Assembly: GCA_947624665.1 (NCBI GenBank)
Contig: CANQLK010000020.1
Span: forward strand, 1 to 16,906
Length of the DNA stretch: 16,906 bases
Direction: 5' to 3'
From: Candidatus Gastranaerophilales bacterium
Lineage (GTDB): Bacteria > Cyanobacteriota > Vampirovibrionia > Gastranaerophilales > Gastranaerophilaceae
Below, piece by piece: positions 6,141 to 13,949 of this stretch; the first letter of the stretch is position 1; every line of letters starts with the position of its first letter. Below the pieces are notes generated by a model, which searched no databases, had not been told where the DNA came from, and worked only from the letters and a program-made list of their open reading frames with translations. The position numbers and the translations under genes are program-made.

Positions 6141-8612
6141 ATGTTAATACATAAAATCGGATGTAATTCAAATAATTATTTTCCCAAAAAAGATATTTCT
6201 TTTAACGGGAAATTGTCAGATAAAATTTTTTCTAAAAAAAGTCCTTCAACGAAACCCAATGATTTGACTCCTTATTGCAATTACGGAATAGATTATTTTA
6301 CAAAGAGAACACAAAATGTTCAAACAGCAATAAATAATAAGATTAATGAAAAAATCGGAGAAATCAGAATAACTAAATTATTCACTTCTAACGGAATTCC
6401 TTTAAGTGAAATAGTTCAAAATAAAAATTTTATAAAAAAGCTTGCCAATTTGGATTATAAGAATGTAGAAGAAAAATACTTATATTATAAAAAGGAAATA
6501 CAAAAGTATACTCCCGAATACAATCACAATAAGATAGGGCCGATGGTTGGAATCTTAGATTTTGAGGAGTTAACTAAAGAAGATTTAGACACTATACACA
6601 GTATGGCTAAAAGTGCTTATAAAAAACACTCGAAATGGAATAAAGTTATTTCATCGTCAGAGATGTATTACTATATAACTACAAATCTGAAGAATATTAA
6701 AGATTATGAAAATTTTGAAATATTATCTACCCTTGAACAAAGAAGTTTTATAGGAACAGGTACATACTATTTGGATGATGAATTTATAAATAATCTGAAA
6801 GATAATGATAGTTTAATGAAATTCGGATTAATCAAAGATATGAAAAGATGCGGTTCATCCAAGCTGTTGTTAGCGGAGCTTTCAGAAAAAATGAGAAACA
6901 AACCTGTTTCTTCAATAAATGTTAATCCTCAGCAAATGAAAGATTTTGTACAGAGTGATTATTTAAATATTGAGTCTTTAAAAAACACTATCGGAAATAT
7001 TGATTTAAACAAATACGAAAAAGGACTTCCTCTTAAATATTCAAGAGATAATTTTATTTCTGATTTTAATAATGAAATAAAAAATTTATCATTAAAAGAA
7101 AAGAATGAAATTTTCAAATACTATCAATTTAGTATAGACAGTGAAAATGATATAATAAAATTTCCCGTTCCGACAAATGCAGATACTTCTTCACTATCTC
7201 CTAAAGTTCAGGAAATTATACCGAAAACGAACAAATATATTAATGATTTTGTATTAAATAATAAAATTATATTAGATAAGCAAGATAAGGAAGCAGAAGA
7301 ATTTTTAAATAAATTTATTACAGTATTCCCCGAATTTATATCAGTAATCGGGAAAATCCAACATAGAGGCGATTCCATAGACCATCATACGCTGGATAAT
7401 TTACAACGCTGCATTAATAATCCCGAAATACAAAAATTGACAAAAGAAGAACAAAGAATATTATTTTTCTCCGTAATGTTTCATGATATAGCAAAGAAGC
7501 AAAAATTAGTTGATGAAGGACATCAACGTCCATCATCAATATATGCAAAAGAAATAATTAAAAAAGTTCCGATTTCTTTTAAAGAAAAGGAGCAGATATA
7601 CAATTTAATTGCAAACAGTCATTGGCTGACGGATGGTAAAACGGCTTCGGATTTAGGTGCAATATTCAGGCATAATAATGAATTTTTGATTGCACAAATA
7701 ATGTCGAAAGCCGATAGTGAATCATCCGGATTTGAATATACACCCTCAGAAAAACAAATAAATTTAACTGAAGAGAAAATTAACGAAATTCAATCTGCGG
7801 GAATACCGTTATTTGCTGATAATTTACCTGATGATACCTCGAAATTTCCTACAGACAAAGACGGTGTAAAGTATTTGGATTTCACGGATAAAGAAGCTGA
7901 TTTATCCGTATACGGCTTCAGAGAAGGAACAAAAGTAAAAGACCTTAATTTATTATCTCATAATGCATCTTCAAGTTTCAGTTCTTTGGCAGACATTTGC
8001 GACGACAGCAAAGAAATATGTTTAAGTACAAGTTTATTGAATGCTTCAGGAGATATATGTACTCATTATAATCAGCCATACAGTTATGAAACTTGTGATG
8101 TAATTTTATATTCATCAAATTCCGATATCGCTTTAGCAGGTATTAACGTAGGATGTACGGGCGGTAAAAGAGGATTTGAACATTTTAAAGATTATGTTTA
8201 CGGCGAAAGCATTTGCTTCCCTAACGAAAAGCGAAGAGATGAACAGAATATTGAACAACGTAATGAGCTTCCCAATTATATAAAAAATGAATTAAATCTT
8301 TCAGATTCCGAGTATCTTGAACTTTATAGACATTTGGAAAATTATTCCGATAAAAGAGATATTCAATCGGTAACTTTAAGTTCAGGCAGAACCATCAATT
8401 CAAAAACCATAAAACATACATTAAACAAAATGCATAAATATTTACTTGAGGACGGTAAAAACAATATGGATTATAATAATGAAATCGTCATATTTCAACC
8501 AAAAATACAAGCAGTTGTTATGTCCAAAAAAAGTTTTATGAAATCAGATATAAAAGACAGCGAGCTGAAACAAACTGCAAAAAATAATGATATTCCCGTT
8601 ATTTTAGTATAA
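6141..8612 (+). CDS. Large HD-domain phosphohydrolase-like protein
   Basis: An 823-residue protein. Residues 19-24 (I-S-F-N-G-K) resemble the N-termini of other proteins here. Residues 40-400 are Lys/Asn-rich, mostly helical and unrecognised. An HD superfamily core spans about 400-530: H408, then DHHTL (H415, H416), the hallmark MFHDIAK (H448-D449), H461, NSHW (H494) and a late Asp (KAD, D525). This spacing fits metal-dependent phosphohydrolases, the fold that degrades (p)ppGpp in SpoT, although many HD enzymes act on other substrates. The C-terminal third (about 570-823) has several Cys residues (C620, C627, C640, C652, C672) and a conserved-looking end with PKIQAVV; I do not recognise it. 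No signal peptide or membrane span. The divergent RelA/SpoT-domain gene makes an alarmone hydrolase an attractive inference. The gene converges on 8640-10769 with 27 bases between and no clear terminator. Confidence 0.75.
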   Translation: MLIHKIGCNSNNYFPKKDISFNGKLSDKIFSKKSPSTKPNDLTPYCNYGIDYFTKRTQNVQTAINNKINEKIGEIRITKLFTSNGIPLSEIVQNKNFIKKLANLDYKNVEEKYLYYKKEIQKYTPEYNHNKIGPMVGILDFEELTKEDLDTIHSMAKSAYKKHSKWNKVISSSEMYYYITTNLKNIKDYENFEILSTLEQRSFIGTGTYYLDDEFINNLKDNDSLMKFGLIKDMKRCGSSKLLLAELSEKMRNKPVSSINVNPQQMKDFVQSDYLNIESLKNTIGNIDLNKYEKGLPLKYSRDNFISDFNNEIKNLSLKEKNEIFKYYQFSIDSENDIIKFPVPTNADTSSLSPKVQEIIPKTNKYINDFVLNNKIILDKQDKEAEEFLNKFITVFPEFISVIGKIQHRGDSIDHHTLDNLQRCINNPEIQKLTKEEQRILFFSVMFHDIAKKQKLVDEGHQRPSSIYAKEIIKKVPISFKEKEQIYNLIANSHWLTDGKTASDLGAIFRHNNEFLIAQIMSKADSESSGFEYTPSEKQINLTEEKINEIQSAGIPLFADNLPDDTSKFPTDKDGVKYLDFTDKEADLSVYGFREGTKVKDLNLLSHNASSSFSSLADICDDSKEICLSTSLLNASGDICTHYNQPYSYETCDVILYSSNSDIALAGINVGCTGGKRGFEHFKDYVYGESICFPNEKRRDEQNIEQRNELPNYIKNELNLSDSEYLELYRHLENYSDKRDIQSVTLSSGRTINSKTIKHTLNKMHKYLLEDGKNNMDYNNEIVIFQPKIQAVVMSKKSFMKSDIKDSELKQTAKNNDIPVILV

Positions 8613-8639
8613 CTATCAAATTTTAAAATCGATTTAATA

Positions 8640-10769
8640 TCATTGATTTTTGTTTTTAAAAGCTGAATTTTTACGCATTTCTCTGTATTTTTCTTTAGAC
8701 GGTCTTTTGGGTCGATTTAAATTGTTTTGAGCATTCATATTGATTTGACTGCTGTTTATGCGGGATTGTTGTTCTTCTTGTTGAGTATATTTTTGCGGAT
8801 ACGAAATTTCCGTTATATTTATTTTATAATTATTTAAAGGTTTATAACCCAATTGTGATATCAAGGAGTCCCAATTATGGGGAAGTTCGATTTTAACGGT
8901 AGTCATTCCGCCTCCGGGTACCGTCATAACTTTATTTCTGTTTGCATCACCCGTAACTATAATTGCTGTTTTCCCTTTTTTCATTACGGGAACCGTTTCA
9001 ATCCGGTATTTATTTGACCAAGCAAGCCAAGCAAGCCAAGCAGGTAATTGCGTTACAGCTGCGCCTTCTTCTTGCGCTATTTTTGCTCTGTGTTGATTAA
9101 CGGTATAATTTTTACCTTCAAACGAGCTGCCCGGATTAGCCCAAAAATTAGCATAAACTCTTTCATCCAAAGGCCTGCGTGCCATATTTATAAGGCTGTT
9201 TTCCAGTTCATTTTTATTCCCGTATTTCTTTGCTAAATCCCTTGCAACATATTCCGTAATAAATATGGTTCTATAAACAAACGGTGTACCTGCTCCAAGT
9301 GCAAATTGCTCTTTTTCAACAACATCCCAAGCCATAAGTTCCATTATTTTATCGGAATCAGAAGTCGCAGGAGTCAGATTATTGCCCCAATTTAAACAGG
9401 AAGCGGCTGTAATCGTGCTGTCATTTATATCATAGCCTTTTTGAACATGGTACGGCTGCCAACCTATACGGGACAATGCCTCTTCATCTTCCGCCAGTAC
9501 AAAAGAAGAAAGATACCCGAATGTCCCCATTCTGTTCTTTTTTATATTGTAACCGCCGAGATTAATCATTGCCAAATCTATAAATCTGCCGAGTTTTTTG
9601 TTATTTACGGCTGATATTTCACCTTGAGAAGAATCTATATTAAGCTGTCTTGCGACAGGACCGTTTATCCACATATACGGAGTCCAAGCGTGAGTGCTTG
9701 ACAGTGTTTTTCTAAAATCTCCGTTCATCATTGCTTTTGTAAAAGCAATTAAAATCGGCATGTATTCGGGCGGACATCCTGCCATAACTCCTGTAACCGC
9801 AACGTTTTGTGCCGTAACTTTTCTGTATGACGGAGGAATTGTACCTATAATACTATCTTTTGAATACGGTGTGTATTTTAAAAACTCATTAATTTTCTCT
9901 TCCGTAGGCGGAATTATCGGAAGTCCGTCGGTAAACCCGTTTGTTTCAAAATATTCCTGTATTTCCTCTAATGTTCCCGTAAATATAACGGAACTGTCAT
10001 TTTTATAATGTTCTTGAGCAGATTTAATCTCTTCCGAAGTTATCGGTTTTGTTAAGCCGTCTATAATTTGCTTCCATAAAACTTCTCTTGTATTTTTAAT
10101 AAGCTCGTTTTTGGAATGAGCGGAAAAAGCTCCCGGATAAACCGCCACCCTTTGCACGGGTACACCTGCGGTTAAAGCTGTTTCTTTTGCCTGTTCCACA
10201 AATCCGGGGGCCGCTATCATAACAGAAGGTATTCCTATATATTCTGCGGTTATGCACGAGCCTTCTTCTTTCGGAGTACATAATCCGCAGCCTCCGTTAC
10301 CTGAAATTACGGCATCTACCTTCATATCCTTTAACTTTTGTTCAAATTCATCCTTTTGTTTTCTTTTAACTCCGGGGGCAGGATATACACCCGCAGACCC
10401 TATCTCGTTTAATAAGATAACTTTTGCGCTCGGATAATTTTCTAATATTAAACGCTTTATTTCTAAATGAGTAATATTAGCCATAAAACTGCCGCCGACT
10501 ATTGCAACGGTTTTTCCATCCAAAGTATTTAATCTTGGTGCTTGGTTTATAGGCTTGATTGCAGATTCACCTATCGGAGAATAAACACTGTAGGAGGATT
10601 TTTGTGCTTCCTGTGCTTCCATTAAATCAGCTAAAGAACATCCGCTTCCCGTCGATTGCGAAGCTGCAGAAATTTCATTTTTATTATTTGCATCAGAATA
10701 TACTTTTAATGATATAAACACTCCTGCCGTAATTATAGCAGCCGTTATAATTAAATACTTTAATTTCAT
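8640..10769 (-). CDS. UGSC-family protein (cysteine form), membrane-anchored
   Basis: A 709-residue protein with an N-terminal hydrophobic segment (residues 5-24), so probably anchored and facing outside the cytoplasm. Domain 1 (about 85-250) starts with a VAIVGGSF strand and carries GCGLCT (C161, C164), which matches the selenocysteine/cysteine site of UGSC-family (seleno)proteins: Cys where others have Sec, Leu where the family name has Ser. Domain 2 (about 265-640) has the family companion motifs DGLPIIPPTE (281-290) and AGCPPEYMP (330-338, C332). Other visible cysteines are C44, C172 and C458. Residues 577-584 read AWLAWLAW, encoded by a 9-base tandem repeat. The tail (660-709) is Gln/Asn-rich, then strongly basic. 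AGAGG before the ATG supports the start. The reaction is unknown; redox chemistry is suspected from the vicinal cysteines. No Sec codon is used. Confidence 0.8.
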   Translation of the reverse strand: MKLKYLIITAAIITAGVFISLKVYSDANNKNEISAASQSTGSGCSLADLMEAQEAQKSSYSVYSPIGESAIKPINQAPRLNTLDGKTVAIVGGSFMANITHLEIKRLILENYPSAKVILLNEIGSAGVYPAPGVKRKQKDEFEQKLKDMKVDAVISGNGGCGLCTPKEEGSCITAEYIGIPSVMIAAPGFVEQAKETALTAGVPVQRVAVYPGAFSAHSKNELIKNTREVLWKQIIDGLTKPITSEEIKSAQEHYKNDSSVIFTGTLEEIQEYFETNGFTDGLPIIPPTEEKINEFLKYTPYSKDSIIGTIPPSYRKVTAQNVAVTGVMAGCPPEYMPILIAFTKAMMNGDFRKTLSSTHAWTPYMWINGPVARQLNIDSSQGEISAVNNKKLGRFIDLAMINLGGYNIKKNRMGTFGYLSSFVLAEDEEALSRIGWQPYHVQKGYDINDSTITAASCLNWGNNLTPATSDSDKIMELMAWDVVEKEQFALGAGTPFVYRTIFITEYVARDLAKKYGNKNELENSLINMARRPLDERVYANFWANPGSSFEGKNYTVNQHRAKIAQEEGAAVTQLPAWLAWLAWSNKYRIETVPVMKKGKTAIIVTGDANRNKVMTVPGGGMTTVKIELPHNWDSLISQLGYKPLNNYKINITEISYPQKYTQQEEQQSRINSSQINMNAQNNLNRPKRPSKEKYREMRKNSAFKNKNQ
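9018..9044 (-). repeat. Three tandem 9-bp repeats inside the UGSC gene
   Basis: CCAAGCAAG is repeated three times in tandem (the last copy differs at one position) within the coding sequence, giving Leu-Ala-Trp units on the minus strand. As the unit is a multiple of three, copy-number change would not shift the frame. Confidence 0.8.
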
Positions 10770-10782
10770 AATTACCTCTTAA

Positions 10783-10818
10783 AAAAATAGGGCATTATAT
10801 ATATAATGCCCTATTTTT
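10783..10818 (-). terminator. Perfect palindromic intrinsic terminator
   Basis: A 36-base perfect palindrome: A-run, TAGGGCATTAT, then its exact complement ending in a T-run. It lies 20 bases past the stop of the 10838-11290 gene and 14 bases before the start of the UGSC gene, both on the minus strand, so it should end transcription of the former. Its symmetry means it would also work on the plus strand. Its closeness to the downstream start leaves little room for a separate UGSC promoter, so some readthrough or attenuation may occur. Confidence 0.8.
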
Positions 10819-10837
10819 TAATTTTTTACAATTATAA

Positions 10838-11290
10838 TCAGTTAACTGATTTTTTCTTTAACCAAAAACCTTCGGTATCTTTCGGAACAAGTCTGGTAAA
10901 TCCGAGTATATTTCTTCTGAATTCATAGCCTTCGGGAACGGTTCTTGTTCCGTTGGTTAAACCGAAAATGTTGTGAGCAATATGATAACCCGTACCAGCC
11001 GAATTAGGTCTGATTTTCATATTATCAGGAAGTTTTCCCGTTTTATTGATTTGCTCGATTTGTTCGGGTTTTAATCTGCAAAACCATATTCTAAATACAT
11101 TAACTTTTTCTTTACCGTTTTTTGTTTTTTTAAATACACAAGTATCCGAATTGTTTGTGTTTGTGTTTGAACTTAATCCTGTGTCCGAGTTCGGTTTCGT
11201 AACATTTAAATAATTATTAAGAACATTACCTTGCGGCATATACTTTGAAGAAATATCATCAAATGGGGAACCGCCAAATTTTACATCCAT
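10838..11290 (-). CDS. Small unknown protein
   Basis: A 150-residue protein I do not recognise. It starts M-D-V-K-F-G-G, has a low-complexity Asn/Ser/Thr linker (about 30-50) with Cys at 51, and then a compact C-terminal region (60-148) rich in basic and aromatic residues, including LKPEQIEQINKTGKLP and a Gly/Asn-rich GTGYHIAHNIFGLTNG. No signal peptide or membrane segment. A strong AAGGAG five bases before the ATG supports the start. It is probably its own transcription unit, ended by the palindromic terminator at 10783-10818. The C-terminal region could be a small binding domain; no function is claimed. Confidence 0.75.
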   Translation of the reverse strand: MDVKFGGSPFDDISSKYMPQGNVLNNYLNVTKPNSDTGLSSNTNTNNSDTCVFKKTKNGKEKVNVFRIWFCRLKPEQIEQINKTGKLPDNMKIRPNSAGTGYHIAHNIFGLTNGTRTVPEGYEFRRNILGFTRLVPKDTEGFWLKKKSVN

Positions 11291-11460
11291 TTTTTCTCCT
11301 TATTACCTTTCGCATTACATTCCGAATACTTTAAAAGAAAACACATCTTATAATTGCCAGAAACGAATTAATTTATATATTTATCTTAATGATTCTTTAC
11401 TTTTTATTTTATTTTTAATTATCTCATATAAATTTGTGTTTAAAATACAAAATTAACCGA

Positions 11461-11466
11461 TATAAT
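11461..11466 (+). promoter_or_regulatory. Possible -10 box for the phosphoesterase gene
   Basis: A consensus TATAAT lies 46 bases before the ATG at 11513. A weak -35-like GTTTAA sits 17 bases upstream (11438-11443). The surroundings are so AT-rich that a chance match is possible. The rest of the 222-base gap, shared with the divergent gene ending at 11290, shows no other clear signal. Confidence 0.35.
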
Positions 11467-11512
11467 AAATACCGTTTGATAAATTTTTTTAGTTATTTTA
11501 TTATTAAAATAT

Positions 11513-12319
11513 ATGAATAAGTATATTTTTTTGCTTATAATTATTATTTGTTTATTAATATTCTATTCGTTTTTTATAGAACCGAATATGCTTGTCGTAA
11601 AACGATATAGAATAAAAGATGAAGCTTTAAAGGGATTAAAAATAGTATTTGTATCCGATTTTCATGTTAAGAAATATCAGAAAAACCGTTTAAAAAGAAC
11701 CGTAGAATTAATAAACAAGCAAAATGCGGATATTGTTCTGTCGACGGGAGATTATGTATCGGGGCATAAAATAAAATCTACTTTGAACATTCAAGAGCTT
11801 TTTAAAGAGTTATCCAAAATAAAATCAAAATACGGATATTATACGGTTTTAGGCAATCACGACGGTTGGATTGGCGAAAATATTATTTCAAAAGAGCTTG
11901 AAAAATATTCGGTTAAAATTTTAAAAAATGAAAATATTGCTGTAAATATAGACGATAGAACAATATATATAGCGGGAATAGAAGACTTAATCACAGGTAA
12001 TCCTTCTATTGTTAAAGCATTAAAAGGAGTTAAATCTCCCGTAATACTTCTTACACATCACCCTGATATGTTCACGCTTGTTCCAAACGAAGTAAATTTA
12101 ACATTAGCAGGTCACACCCACGGAGGTCAGATAAGACTGCCGTTTATAGGCGCACTTGTTGTTCCTTCTCAATTCGGCAACAAGTATGCTATGGGGTTAA
12201 TTGAAGAAAAAGAAGGTAATAATATAAAAAAGATGATTGTTACAAAAGGAATAGGCACAAGTATAATCCCTGTCAGATTTAACTGTATTCCCGAAATTGT
12301 CGTAATAGACTTTGAATAA
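11513..12319 (+). CDS. Membrane-anchored calcineurin-like metallophosphoesterase
   Basis: A 268-residue protein with an N-terminal membrane segment (4-22) and a catalytic domain carrying all dimetal motifs of the calcineurin-like superfamily: SDFH (D49, H51), GD (D80), GNHD (N115, H116, D117), THH (H182/H183) and GHTHGG (H201, H203). Order and length fit the YkuE/YaeI-type group, some members of which cleave UDP-2,3-diacylglucosamine in lipid A synthesis (the LpxG type). The substrate here cannot be fixed from sequence. Shine-Dalgarno is weak, but the ATG immediately precedes a typical N-terminus (MNKY, then hydrophobic). Its TAA directly abuts the stop codon of the convergent hydE gene with no base between, so the transcripts must overlap at their 3' ends. 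Confidence 0.9.
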   Translation: MNKYIFLLIIIICLLIFYSFFIEPNMLVVKRYRIKDEALKGLKIVFVSDFHVKKYQKNRLKRTVELINKQNADIVLSTGDYVSGHKIKSTLNIQELFKELSKIKSKYGYYTVLGNHDGWIGENIISKELEKYSVKILKNENIAVNIDDRTIYIAGIEDLITGNPSIVKALKGVKSPVILLTHHPDMFTLVPNEVNLTLAGHTHGGQIRLPFIGALVVPSQFGNKYAMGLIEEKEGNNIKKMIVTKGIGTSIIPVRFNCIPEIVVIDFE

Positions 12320-13342
12320 CTAATCTAAATCGCTTCTAAATCCTTTTGAGGAAGAAATAGTTCTTCCTATCGAATTAATTTTAGACTTAATGCAATTGAT
12401 ACATTTATCGGGAGAGTCATTAATACATATTTTATTAGGATACAGTTCATATTTTTTACGGTATTTTGTGTCAGTCATATTTGGCATAACAACATTTGCA
12501 CCCGAATTCAGGGCAATAATTCTGCCGTTTTCCCTCAAGGTTTCCATAGCGGTAGTAGCAGGAATATTAATATCAGGCATTGTAATTCTGACCGCTGCCA
12601 TAACTTTAAGTGCGGTTTCAAAATTATCCTTATTTGCATTCGCTAAAGGTGTATCAGGATGAGGAATAAAAGGCCCTATTCCAATCATATCCGCATTTAA
12701 TTCTTTAAAAAACAAGATATCATCAGCTAAAGAGTCGATTGTTTGATTGGGCAATCCGACCAAACAACCGCTTCCCGTTTCATAACCAAGTTTTTTTAAA
12801 TCATATAAACACTTTTTTCTGTTCTCAAAATCCATATTCGGATGAAGTTTTTGATACAATTTTTCATCCGTTGTTTCTATACGCATTAAATATCTGTCGG
12901 CGCCTGCTTCTTTAAAGGCTTTATATTCTTCATAAGTCCGTTCGCCGATACTTAAAGTCAGTGCTATATCGTATTTTTTTATTCTTTTTATTAAAGAACA
13001 GATTTTATCAGCATCGTAAAATAAATCCTCTCCGCCCTGAAGAACGACGGTGCGGTAGCCGAAATTAATCGCATTTGTAACGCAGACCAGTATCTCATCA
13101 TCGGTTAATCTGTACCTGTCAATTTTTTTATTTTCACATCTTAGTCCGCAATAATAACAACTGTTTTTACAGATATTTGTAAATTCTATCAAACCTCTTA
13201 GATGAACGGCATTTCCCTTATATTTTTTTCTTATTTCATCTGCTTTTGCACATAATAAATTGGTATCAAAATGTAGAAGCTCTATTAAATCGGATTTTGA
13301 AAAATTTTTTTGAGAAAATTTTTTAAATAAATCAGATACCAC
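12320..13342 (-). CDS. hydE: [FeFe]-hydrogenase maturase HydE-type radical SAM enzyme
   Basis: A 340-residue radical SAM protein. The cluster-binding CKNSCYYC (C58, C62, C65) is the CX3CX2C motif. LQGGED (101-106), GSGCLVGLPNQT (190-201) and GIGPFIPHPDTPL (221-233) are characteristic of HydE. A C-terminal CX7CX2C set (C306, C314, C317) matches the optional second iron-sulfur site of some HydE proteins. HydE helps build the diiron subcluster of [FeFe]-hydrogenase. The start is a GTG at 13340-13342 inside the end of the upstream gene (11-base overlap), implying translational coupling; no strong Shine-Dalgarno is seen and no nearby alternative start exists. hydF, hydG and the hydrogenase are not in this window. 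A related radical SAM such as PylB is less likely given the motifs. Confidence 0.9.
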   Translation of the reverse strand: MVSDLFKKFSQKNFSKSDLIELLHFDTNLLCAKADEIRKKYKGNAVHLRGLIEFTNICKNSCYYCGLRCENKKIDRYRLTDDEILVCVTNAINFGYRTVVLQGGEDLFYDADKICSLIKRIKKYDIALTLSIGERTYEEYKAFKEAGADRYLMRIETTDEKLYQKLHPNMDFENRKKCLYDLKKLGYETGSGCLVGLPNQTIDSLADDILFFKELNADMIGIGPFIPHPDTPLANANKDNFETALKVMAAVRITMPDINIPATTAMETLRENGRIIALNSGANVVMPNMTDTKYRKKYELYPNKICINDSPDKCINCIKSKINSIGRTISSSKGFRSDLD

Positions 13343-13772
13343 GAGATACCATTCTGTTCAATTTATCAATATTCCTGCTCATATAAGAAATTTCTTTACT
13401 TGTTTTACCGGTATAAAAACCGTTTAAATATTTCGAAGAAAAGCTTTTTATTTTAGCCTGAGCCTTTAAAGCCTGATATCTTTTAACTGCTTCAGCACTT
13501 CTGTCACCGTCAAGTATTCTGACAATGGGATCTTTTTGCGAAGCATATTTACCTGATATGCTGCTTAATTTATTCTTTAGTAATAATGCGGGCGAAGTAT
13601 TATTAAGTTTTAACACGGCTCTACCTGCTGCCGCAGCAGCAATCAATGATAACCCCAATATCCCCGTACCTATAATTTTTCTTTCGTTTTTTTCTGCTCT
13701 TTCGGTTGCGGGAGATAATGATTTATAAGAAGTTACCTTACTAACAGGTAAATTAATACTACTTACACGCAT
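13332..13772 (-). CDS. Small single-span membrane protein upstream of hydE
   Basis: A 146-residue protein of unknown family. A polar N-terminus (1-34) is followed by an Ala/Gly-rich hydrophobic segment (about 36-54) and a basic, mainly helical C-terminal region ending in a Lys/Arg-rich tail. GGAG lies eight bases before the ATG. Its last codons overlap the hydE start by 11 bases, so the two are one operon; whether it has any part in hydrogenase maturation is unknown. It is divergent from atpB with 177 bases between. Confidence 0.75.
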   Translation of the reverse strand: MRVSSINLPVSKVTSYKSLSPATERAEKNERKIIGTGILGLSLIAAAAAGRAVLKLNNTSPALLLKNKLSSISGKYASQKDPIVRILDGDRSAEAVKRYQALKAQAKIKSFSSKYLNGFYTGKTSKEISYMSRNIDKLNRMVSRGI

Positions 13773-13949
13773 TTATTTTCTCCATTCCTTGCAATTCAAA
13801 TTTATTTAGCATTTTATTTTAGCACTTTTTTTTGTGTTTGTAAATCGGTAATCAAAATATGTAATAATCTTTAATATAAAGAATAAATAAAGTTATTCTC
13901 TTTTTTTTATGTATATGCTAACATGGTAAGCAGATAGTAAGGATTTATT

